Assembly (NCBI GenBank): GCA_003344405.1
Contig: NOWV01000313.1
Location: forward strand, 1 to 51,602
Direction of reading: 5' to 3'
Source: Trichoplax sp. H2
Lineage: Eukaryota > Placozoa > Uniplacotomia > Trichoplacea
DNA: 51,602 nt
Of this stretch, positions 24,501 through 30,575 are shown one piece after another. Within the stretch, counting starts at the first letter, position 1. Each line of letters begins with the position of its first letter. The notes under the pieces were generated by a model. That model did no database searches. It had not been told where the DNA came from and was given only the letters and a program-made list of their open reading frames with translations. A program made the position numbers and the translations under genes.

Positions 24501-27500
24501 ATCTGTAAGATATCATAACAAATATTTACTTTTGTCATGAATACCAATATATTTGGTAATTTATCAGATTTACATATTCGTAAAGCTTACCTAAGCATCT
24601 AATTTCAATATTTGATGTAATTACATGAAGTATATTGAATTTCTAAGTCTGAAAAATCTTATGAATTAATACTACATTTTTCTGGGTTACTAGTAATCTT
24701 GCCGGCAATCAAATACTACTGTTAGAAGCGGATGTTTTCTCAAAAGAGATTAGCTTGGAAAGATTGTAAGAATAATAACATAATACTTGCTACTTTGTAT
24801 AAATGGAAAAAATTTCTAATGTTGTATTGAAGGCTATTATGCTCGTAGCAGCTTAGAATACCATTAATCAGGAATTGTTTATTGATCAATCAGTTAATTG
24901 TATTTATACATTTCGAAGATTGCTTAGCTTGTGGTTTAGTTGACTTATGATTTTACAAGTAGAATAAGTATATTCATATTTATTAGAACATACAGCAAAA
25001 TTATGTCATACCTATAATAAAATATAATTTCATAATCTTAGTACCTGTAGTCTAACGTAAATCCTCAGAAGTGCTGTTATCATCTAAATATATAACAAAG
25101 GCCAAAAAGTATTTGTATTTTAAGTTGTATCTCTACTTTATATTATAGTAGTTCATAATTCAGCTTCATAAGTAATTAAACAACTAAATATTGCAGTAAT
25201 GCAGCTCCAAGTTATCTTAAGATAAAAATTATAGGATTGTATAAAGATAATTGAAGTTCAAACTTTGATTGTAAGAATGTAAATTGTAGATTTTAAAATA
25301 ATATGTCAGAAATTCTTAGACTGAAGGTAGATAGTAATGTTAGATGAACTAATTTCATGTAATAAAGTAGAATTTTACAAAAAATGCTCTACTTGATATT
25401 ACTTTATCAAGGCTGAAAAATAATTCGCTAATCTACAATATTAAAGGAGTATGACTATAGAAGTACTGTAAATGTGTAATCTATTTTAGAATAGCTTATA
25501 TTTCAGACATTTAATGAGATATTCTTTCTAAAATATTGGCTTTAATTAAATTAGAAATTTAAGTCGAAATAACCTGCTATCGAGCAATGTAAAAGAATTT
25601 ATCCAGCCATTGAAAGAATTACAGTCATTGTAAGAAGAAAAAATGCAATAAACTTAAATTATTCCATATTAACTTATAAAATAGATAGAATGCCTTATGT
25701 AACATACATATCGACTCCTTAGTTCTAACAAAGATGAATTTATGTTTTATAATAACAGAGATTTGCGTAACAATAATTTGTCCCATTTGGATCATAGTAT
25801 GTTTGTTGCACAGAGCATATCATTAAGGAGCTTGTATGTTTGACCAAGAAATAAGAATCTCAATTTTTACTAATTAGCTATTAAGTTAATTAAAGAAAGA
25901 TCAAAAATTAACCCTTTATCTACTGATACGTTGACAGATATCTGAGCTATAACCAAATAATGGAGATTAATGCCTATTACTTTTCAGATCTTTTGTCTTT
26001 ACAGGCAATGTAGGTATAACGTAAACTTGAAGGACTAAGAACTGTAATAGGATTTAAATTTTTTAGTTTTAATTGCATGAATGCATTAAAACAAATTTCC
26101 TAAATACATTTACTCATATTTTTGTTGCATCATAGCTATTTAGATCACAACAAGATCACTGCAATTAACAAAGACACAAGAAGTGGATATGCCAAAGCTA
26201 GAATACTGTAAGTTCATTAAAGAATCTGAATAATTTAGGCCATATGTATACACAATAGTGCCCTAAAATCCTCACTATTGAATAGTTTATGATAACTACC
26301 TCCTTGTATTTTATTCATTAAATTTAAGGCTTTGTATCTATTGCAGTATTATATGCTGTATAGTTGAGATTAGAGTATAGAAGGTTTTATATTATCTTGA
26401 AAAGTGTTCCATGATAGGATTGTCACAAACTTATGTTGCGAACTACTACACTAAACTAATAGATTACTTATGCCTTGCTCCACTACACCAGGAGATCTAC
26501 TGTATGGTAGTTCTTTACTACTTTCGGTCACACAGGGATAAGACTGTTCTAAAAGATTAGTATAGTTTTTATTAGTAGAGTAGCCGAGTACCTTCTCGTA
26601 CACGATCTAATAAGGAACTCAGGAACTGAGCATTCGCTCGTCCTTTTATACCATTCCACTAAATTTATGGTGCACACATAGTAACTTCACAATATAAGAT
26701 TTACATGATTTGTATACGCGATAATCGCACGATAAATGCGCGATAGTCACACGATAAATGCGCGATAATCGCACGATAAATGCGCGATAATCACACGATA
26801 AATGCGCGATAATTGCACGATAAATGCATGATAATCGCGCGTACGTAGCGGGTGCTAACGTATCGCCATTATTAATATCTACTGTATATAGGTTCTACTA
26901 ATTAATTGCAAATACAATTATGCCTTTTGTCGTCTAGCAATCTAGACATTAATATTCTTAATTTCAATTATGCTTACCAATATGATGTATTAGCTAAATA
27001 CTGACAAAATCTATTTAATTAGCAAGTACGGTGCTTTGCTCCGTAACAATTATATATTGTAATCTGACTATTTTGTGTTAGTCATTAGATGCCTATGTTC
27101 TTATATATATACTGTTGTCTTCATTAGTTAGTAGTAGGTAAAGTTAGCTTCTGATTCATCGGAAGGCTTCCTAATTAATATTACTAACTGAGATGTCTGA
27201 ACTATTGTAGAAGAGTATATGAACAAGGCATGCCGTATAACATAGTTAGCCATTAAATTTAGTGGTTAGCGTGCAATACGAGGAGCCCAAGTCTTTATTT
27301 TTTCTGATAGTAGAGAAAAAAGTTTCAGATAGAGTAGACATTATTCCCGGATACGTGGTTTTGAGAAATGACTTATTGATCACATGTAAAGTTATTTTGT
27401 AAAGCTGTTTTATAACGGTATAATGATAAATAACTAATCTGATTAAGCTTAGTATCAACATTCTATTCTTAGAATGCCGTACTTACTAATTAGCTTATAC

Positions 27501-30382
27501 TACAATTTTCGATAAAAAACGTTCCATGAATGAAAGAGTAACGTATTTTGAATTAAAAAATTATTGTATTAGTTTAGCATAAATTTGCTGCTTTTGTTTC
27601 TAGATATATGGGAAATAACTTCATGAGTGATGTCTGTGGTAAAACATTTACGGGATTTTTTTACCTCGAAACTTTGTACGTATGATCGATAAGATTGCAG
27701 TAAATGTAATGTTTTAGGGCGCTATTCATATTAAAAATTCGAACTTAGGAATATAATTTTCTCAAAATACTTTAAATAGACGATTTCTATAGTAGAAGTA
27801 AAGTTCTATAATGGATTGGATTAACATGAAAATTTAAATAGTCCTTACCATTTTACAGATACTTATCAGATAATAATATTCGAAAGCTGGACGCAAACTG
27901 CTTTTCAATTCTGAGTAACCTGAAGGAACTGTAAGCTATTATCTAGTAATACTTTTAATTCGAAGTGTGAGAATCATATTTGAAATTTTATACATTGTAT
28001 ACCGTCATTCATTAAGATTTGTTATATACGTAAGAAATAATCTGTACTGGACCTTTATCGATTATTTTAGGCATTTAGAGAGAAATTTACTAGTGGAATT
28101 TAATCAAGATATTTTTAATGGATTAACTAGCCTATATACTTTGTAAGTTTGATTGAGTAACAATGAAACTAAACGATATTATTTATAGTAAACTAAAATA
28201 TGTTGGTGATGGGAATGATTATCGTTAGTAAAATTATTCGATAAGGCTACTAATTAAATAGCTAAGATGAAAGTTTTCATTGCCTGTTATTACGTTTGTT
28301 AGTCACTTGCATGTGTAGAATAGTATTACATGATGGGATACTAACAAGACATGAGATGCCATTAAAGTATGATATTTTGGATAATCCTAAGTTAAAGAAT
28401 CAACGGTCAACTTAAACTTAACCTAACAACATTAAATTTCAACTTAAGTTTAGGGAAAACACGAGTTAGCTGAAATTGTTAATAATAATCTCACAAAATT
28501 ACTTAGAAAACTTAAAAAGGGAGGAACTACTGGCTTAACCAACCAAAGAATCAAAATAAAGGAGATTGTTCACGATTTTAGGAATATCCCAACCTTTACC
28601 TTTTTATTTCACTGCCCCTTTACTACTGAGCTACACCACCTTTTATATGCTGCAAGAGCAGTTAGTGGATCCAGATTATCAACTTAATCACTCCAAATTA
28701 TTCCAAATTAAACCAGCAATTAGTCACCTATAATGAGATAGAATTTACCGTAGAATCCTGAAATTATTATATTAAAATAAATCGCATTTTAACTGCAACT
28801 TGTATCCCTCTGCGACATACAAAATATACCTGTGATAATTTTAAACCAATAAAGTCTTTGAGTTTCACTTAAAAGCCTTCATTTGATTCCTTTTAGTAAA
28901 ATAGCTTTCTTTTGCTAATATAAGCAAGACCTTTTAATTCATGTTATAAGTCTTGACTGAAATATTAGCAAAAATATTTCTATTCAGTAGCAAATCTTTG
29001 TTACATTAAAAGTACTGAGAAATAGAAAATTATATTTAATATCAATATGCATTTTATTGTTTGATCCATTCTATAGGCACTCAACGCGTGAATTTTTATG
29101 CTGTGTAGCTCCAACTACAGTCCTAGACTGCTCCCCCATTAATAATCAAGAGCAATTATCAACCTGTAATGATGTCCTAGCCCATGTTTCTTTACGCATT
29201 TTTGTGTGGTGTACATCATGTATGATCATTATTGGCAACATCTTGACACTTTATGTGAACAAAACCTTAGAGCAGTGCCGTAATCCTGTACCCAAGCTCT
29301 TAGTAAATAACTTAGCATCTGCTGATCTCCTCATGGGTATTTACTTGCTCATTATTGGTTTTGCAGATGGCATACTACACAATCGCTATGCTAGTAATTT
29401 AGAATACTGGCTGCAAAGTCCAATGTGTGCTTTAGCTTGTTTTTTAACTGCAATTTCTAGTGTCATGTCAGTAGTCATAATGTTAATCATTACGGTGGAT
29501 CGCTTTATCAATATCGTTTTTGTTATGCCAAAGTTTAAAATTACCAAGAAATGTGCTACTATAACCATGATTACATCCTGGAGCTTGTGTATTGTATGTG
29601 TTGGAATACCAGCCATAGCAAGTATTAACCAACAATCTGACAATCGATTTTATGAATACAGTAGTGTATGTATGCCTAGTAATATCAATAACCCATACTT
29701 TGCAAATTGGATATTTGTAGTTTTAGGAATGTCATTTCTGATTTGGATAGCTATTCTAATTATGTACGGTCTAACTTTAGCATCGCTACGAAAAGCAAGA
29801 TTGAAAGTGAAAAAGAAATCAGACTTTAATTATGAAAAGCGTGTTGCTATCCGAATGCTAGTTATTTTAACAACTGATTTAGCCACTTGGATGCCATTTT
29901 ATGTCCTATTAATAAGTGGCGTTTTCGGAAATGAGATTGATATCCATGCACTTCCTTTTATTGCTATTCTGGTTATGCCGATGAACTCTTGCATTAACCC
30001 ATTTCTTTACACATTATCAACCAAGAAAGTTCTGCAACACTTTCGCTTTAAATTTAGTACAAAAACTGATACAAATGAATGCTCACAATCAAACAGATAT
30101 CGATCATCCAAACCGCTTCCTGAATTTCAAGTTGATCGAGAACTGGATACTGCAGGTGCAAAAGTGCAGCCCGAGCATTCTCAACGCGTAGACGTAGCTG
30201 TCACTTTTTCCAGAACTTCTATCGCGCCGCCATTGGGACCAAGTGACAGTGAAATATTAACAGGCAACAATAGCGTAAGTAACCGACTTAATAAAGTCGG
30301 CATTAAGAAGTCGGGAAGCGATAAAAAGAAAAAGTCAACGCAACTTTCTCCATCATCAAATATACTGTTCAGCTTAAGTTAG
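9480..30382 (+). CDS. Giant relaxin-receptor-like (type C) LGR: LDLa + 48 LRRs + 7TM, 53 exons
   Basis: This is a predicted cell-surface G-protein-coupled receptor of 1718 residues (5157 nt coding). Order: signal peptide (1-18), LDL-receptor class A module (22-65), linker with a Cys, LRR N-cap (97-124), 48 leucine-rich repeats (about 125-1283), cysteine hinge, 7TM domain (about 1323-1597) and a tail of about 110 residues. Known family: RXFP1/RXFP2 share the LDLa-LRR-7TM order, the hinge and the 7TM motifs but have about 10 LRRs. The ligand here is unknown; a relaxin/insulin-like or other protein ligand binding the LRR face, with LDLa needed for activation, is inference by homology. Seen: every exon has an AG acceptor and GT donor, phases 1-1-1 then 2 throughout, and the summed length is divisible by 3. 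Exon coordinates are in the following entries. Oddities: the LRR number, two relic exons between real ones, and an assembly gap in intron 27. Transcript evidence could change single exons. Confidence 0.9.
10823..11409 (-). mobile_element. Solo LTR (TGTCAC family) in receptor intron 1, TSD TGTTG
   Basis: The 587-bp unit runs from TGTCTC to GCGACA and is flanked by TGTTG at 10818-10822 and 11410-11414. On the minus strand the start TGTCGCGGTACGCCGTTA resembles the hairpin start of the copy at 51000-51569. TATTTAAGC followed by AGAATAAAG (near 11029-11057 on the + strand in reverse) matches the same element's promoter/poly(A) layout. Intron 1 (9535-12207) shows nothing else. Confidence 0.75.
12208..12348 (+). 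CDS. Receptor exon 2: LDL-receptor class A module
   Basis: This 141-nt exon (phase 1 at both ends, acceptor ATTTCAG) encodes residues 19-65 with six cysteines (22, 36, 50, 52, 56, 65) and the calcium-binding signature CSDGSDEAYC. A single LDLa at the N-terminus is the mark of type C LGRs, where it is needed for signalling. Odd point: compared with RXFP1, the cysteine expected in the middle of the module is missing and an extra one (C52) sits inside the WCNC segment, so the disulphide pattern may differ. The donor GTAGCT is weak. Confidence 0.85.
12468..12536 (+). CDS. Receptor exon 3: linker between LDLa and LRRs
   Basis: This 69-nt exon (phase 1-1, acceptor TATGCAG, donor GTGAGA) encodes a linker ending in PCFVHGSITP. 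In RXFP1 the matching stretch before the LRR cap has the same Cys-aliphatic-x-Gly-Ser spacing, which supports homology beyond domain order. In RXFP receptors this linker takes part in ligand contact; the role here is inferred. Confidence 0.75.
12550..12775 (+). mobile_element. Short solo LTR in receptor intron 3
   Basis: The unit starts TATCACAGTG and ends CTGGTTTGTGATA, with GTTATCTTGTCAAAGAGC before the end as in the other plus-strand copies. Flanks are TACTT (12545-12549) and TATTT (12776-12780), a target duplication with one difference. At 226 bp it is shorter than its relatives, so an internal deletion is likely. Confidence 0.65.
13219..13327 (+). CDS. Receptor exon 4: LRR N-terminal cap
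   Basis: This 109-nt exon starts in phase 1 and ends in phase 2, so it is the adaptor between the N-terminal exons and the LRR exons. It encodes FCTSNGNQLHCDGNNLVKFP, a cysteine-flanked LRRNT cap running into the first beta strand, as in RXFP1. A possible donor inside the exon (after 13275) was passed over because reading through to the GTACGT donor at 13328 completes the cap and gives the phase needed by exon 5. Confidence 0.8.
13415..14848 (+). CDS. Receptor exons 5-11: LRR 1-7
   Basis: Exons 13415-13486, 13565-13636, 13794-13868 (75 nt), 14253-14324, 14401-14472, 14621-14692 and 14777-14848. Each encodes one repeat of the form LxLxxNxIxxIxxxxFxxLxxLxxL, and each intron splits the codon of the first/last leucine after its second base (phase 2). 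Examples of strand cores: INLSSNHIKVI, LDLSDNSLRSL, LNLSKNKILQI, LDLSNNIITDM. Introns are as short as 76 bp. The third repeat has lost the usual leucines in its second half. Confidence 0.85.
14933..16990 (+). CDS. Receptor exons 12-21: LRR 8-17
   Basis: Exons 14933-15004, 15081-15152, 15272-15343, 15485-15556, 15690-15761, 15892-15963, 16114-16185, 16553-16624, 16709-16780 and 16919-16990, all 72 nt and phase 2-2. Strand cores include LNLSNNIIESL, IDLSYNRIAYV, LNLAFNSIYKI, LDISRNILRNI and LYLHQNQLEHI. Exons at 15485 and 15892 use acceptors with a weak pyrimidine tract (AAAAG) but the reading and length are exact. The exon at 15081 carries two unpaired-looking cysteines (VCSEC). Confidence 0.85.
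17136..17190 (+). pseudogene. Relic LRR exon (frameshifted)
   Basis: Between live exons 21 and 22 sits a remnant with an acceptor-like TATAG, an LRR-like reading (I-T-N-S-L near the start and F-L-I-F-Q-K-L at the end) and a GTATCA donor-like end. It is 55 nt instead of 72, and in the array phase it hits TAG after four codons. It reads as a decayed repeat exon that should be skipped in the mRNA. A chance resemblance cannot be excluded. Confidence 0.4.
17255..18218 (+). CDS. Receptor exons 22-27: LRR 18-23
   Basis: Exons 17255-17326, 17442-17513, 17619-17690, 17814-17885, 17969-18040 and 18147-18218, all 72 nt, phase 2-2. Strand cores include LNLCGNIISTI, LSICGNIIAKL, LDFSANRLASL, LYLQGNLLTRM, LSLAQNKIQNI and LNLTRNNIQEL. 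The first two share the unusual CGNII motif and near-identical DNA there, which points to a fairly recent tandem exon duplication. The last exon is followed by intron 27, which holds the assembly gap. Confidence 0.85.
18257..18970. repeat. 170-bp direct repeat flanking an assembly gap and an LTR
   Basis: Bases 18257-18426 recur at 18801-18970 with a single difference. Between them are 20 N (18427-18446) and an LTR-like piece. Copy 1 stops at the gap; copy 2 begins exactly where the LTR ends and then runs into exon 28. The simplest reading is that the assembly placed two alleles in series (one without, one with a mobile element), so the real intron would hold this segment once. A true tandem duplication is the alternative. 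No exon lies in the segment. Confidence 0.85.
18447..18801 (-). mobile_element. LTR of the TGTAA family, next to the gap
   Basis: On the minus strand it starts TGTAACATTATG and carries a TATA-like CTATAAATACCC followed about 110 bases later by CAATAAAATCC, the same arrangement as in the solo LTR at 42431-42986. It ends close to the gap at GATATC, resembling the other copy's ending TATATCACA. The five bases after its right end, GACAT, also occur in the matching place of the first 170-bp copy, as expected for a target duplication. Whether it is solo or part of a full element is hidden by the N run. Confidence 0.6.
19006..21581 (+). CDS. Receptor exons 28-37: LRR 24-33
   Basis: Exons 19006-19077, 19177-19248, 19690-19761, 19934-20005, 20095-20163 (69 nt), 20695-20766, 20924-20995, 21093-21164, 21256-21327 and 21510-21581; 72 nt unless stated, phase 2-2. 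Strand cores include LDLSRNRIFAI, LDLSRNRLTTL, INLNDNNITNI, LNLAFNSLKKI, LLLKGNKINEI, LNLTENKIKYI and LYLSKNEIETI. The 20095 exon is one codon short but in frame. Introns before 19690 and 20695 are longer (441 and 531 bp) and show no further exon. Confidence 0.85.
22189..24765 (+). CDS. Receptor exons 38-45: LRR 34-41
   Basis: Exons 22189-22260, 22359-22430, 22560-22631, 23231-23302, 24004-24075, 24197-24268, 24418-24504 (87 nt) and 24694-24765; otherwise 72 nt, phase 2-2. Strand cores include LDLSSNKLRSL, LDLSRNKMIEI, LDISHNNISDV, LNLVGNNMHHI and LNLAGNQILLL. The 24418 exon encodes a longer repeat (29 codons), so one loop bulges. Exons 24004 and 24418 use acceptors AAAG and TTAAG. Introns 37, 40 and 41 (607, 599 and 701 bp) are long for this array. 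Confidence 0.82.
22729..22852 (-). mobile_element. Decayed short LTR fragment in intron 40
   Basis: The right end on the minus strand starts TGACAATACTACGAACC and folds into a hairpin (CAATAC/GTATTG) whose loop resembles the hairpin loop of the LTR at 51000-51569. A TATATAAG box lies on the same strand near 22790. The left end, ACAAATCACAG, only loosely matches the family terminus and no target duplication is visible, so the limits are approximate. Confidence 0.35.
25412..25467 (+). pseudogene. Relic LRR exon with stop and frameshift
   Basis: The acceptor ATCAAG leads into L-L-K-N-N-S-L-I-Y-N-I-K-G-V, a good first half of an LRR in the array phase, but a TGA follows. The end of the second half (T-I-E-V-L before a GTAAAT donor) is in another frame. 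The remnant is 56 nt, 16 short of a normal exon. It lies between live exons 45 and 46 and should be skipped; including it would truncate the receptor before the 7TM domain. Confidence 0.5.
25555..28142 (+). CDS. Receptor exons 46-52: LRR 42-48
   Basis: Exons 25555-25629 (75 nt), 25759-25833 (75 nt), 25938-26009, 26136-26207, 27604-27675, 27859-27930 and 28071-28142; otherwise 72 nt, phase 2-2. Strand cores include LNLSRNNLLSS, LDLRNNNLSHL, LYLSYNQIMEI, IYLDHNKITAI, LYLSDNNIRKL and LHLERNLLVEF. The 26136 exon starts as a normal repeat but its second half (R-S-G-Y-A-K-A-R-I-L) lacks the leucine ladder. The 1396-bp intron after it is filled with nested LTR sequence. The last repeat feeds directly into the hinge exon. 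Confidence 0.85.
26421..27048 (-). mobile_element. LTR nested inside an older LTR, intron 49
   Basis: The 628-bp unit begins TGTCACAAACTT and ends GTAACA; on the minus strand its start TGTTACGG forms a hairpin with CCGTA. A TATAAAAGG box lies on that strand near 26645. The left flank AGGAT and right flank ATTAT are a diverged target duplication: aligned to the sequence at 3087-3104, both correspond to AGGAC of the host repeat. It therefore inserted into the TATATAAATG-type LTR whose 3' part follows at 27049. Confidence 0.65.
26717..26840. repeat. CpG-rich 22-bp minisatellite with palindromic core
   Basis: There are about 5.6 copies of a 22-bp unit (GCGCGATAATCGCACGATAA plus AT), lying within the LTR at 26421-27048. 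Each unit holds GCGAT-A-ATCGC, an inverted repeat. Variation between units is mostly C/T and G/A, as expected from deamination at CpG. It stands out from the AT-rich surroundings. It is not a CRISPR array because there are no variable spacers. Confidence 0.85.
27049..27417 (+). mobile_element. 3' part of an old TATATAAATG-subfamily LTR (host of the nested LTR)
   Basis: The stretch aligns with 3088-3450: GTAATCTGACTATT near the start, TGTTATTTTGTAAAGCTG near the end, diverged throughout. Its 5' part probably lies before 26421, where GTTCCATGATAGGA occurs. A hairpin (CAATAGTG/CACTATTG) at about 26253-26280, preceded by GTATA, which also follows 27417, may be the original 5' end, but that end does not start with TG. 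Confidence 0.5.
28555..28644 (-). repeat. tRNA-derived sequence (possible SINE head) in last receptor intron
   Basis: On the minus strand GGTGGTGTAGCTCAGTAGTA begins at about 28640 and matches the 5' half of a tRNA of the alanine type with a good A-box (TAGCTCAGTAGTA). The 3' half is not a tRNA and no proper B-box or T-arm follows, so it is not a functional tRNA gene. A SINE or decayed tRNA copy fits. The remainder of this intron (28143-29076) shows no exon. Confidence 0.4.
29077..30382 (+). CDS. Receptor exon 53: hinge, 7TM domain and tail
   Basis: The acceptor TTCTATAG at 29076 gives the phase 2 join; the codons upstream of it to an ATG at 29057 are intron. Residues 1284-1718. The hinge has FLCC...LDC...TC spacing before TM1, as in type C LGRs. 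Seven hydrophobic segments lie near 1323-1345 (GN motif), 1359-1381 (LASADLLMGIYLLIIG, an LGR signature), 1402-1424, 1444-1466, 1493-1516, 1540-1563 (LTTDLATWMPF) and 1575-1597 (NPFLY, the NPxxY motif). DRF replaces the E/DRY motif after TM3. C1401 and C1482 can form the conserved extracellular disulphide. The tail of about 110 residues is rich in Ser, Thr and Lys. The exon has no introns, as is usual for LGR 7TM exons. Confidence 0.95.
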
Positions 30383-30569
30383 ACGTCTATTTAACCATAA
30401 TTGTCAACTACCTTACAGTGCATAAACTCCGTTTTATAGGATCACAATTGCTAGTAATGATAGTTTAATACTTCGATTGAATGCCATCTTGATCTTTTAG
30501 AATAAGTAATAGTGCTCGTTTACGACATTCCTATAAATAAGGTAAGACTTTTAATTACTTGACGACCTA

Positions 30570-30575
30570 AATAAA
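30570..30575 (+). terminator. Polyadenylation signal of the receptor gene
   Basis: AATAAA lies 188 bp after the receptor stop codon and is the first canonical signal downstream. The actual cleavage site cannot be seen. Confidence 0.5.

Noticed and set aside
26717-26840. CRISPR array
   Set aside because: Units are contiguous 22-bp tandem copies without spacers, in an animal genome.
29057-29076. ATG at 29057 as start of a stand-alone 441-residue GPCR
   Set aside because: The first codons are intron sequence; the acceptor TTCTATAG at 29076 gives the exact phase of the LRR array, and the protein would otherwise lack a signal and ectodomain.
29386-29643. 85-codon antisense ORF
   Set aside because: Shadow of the 7TM exon on the opposite strand.
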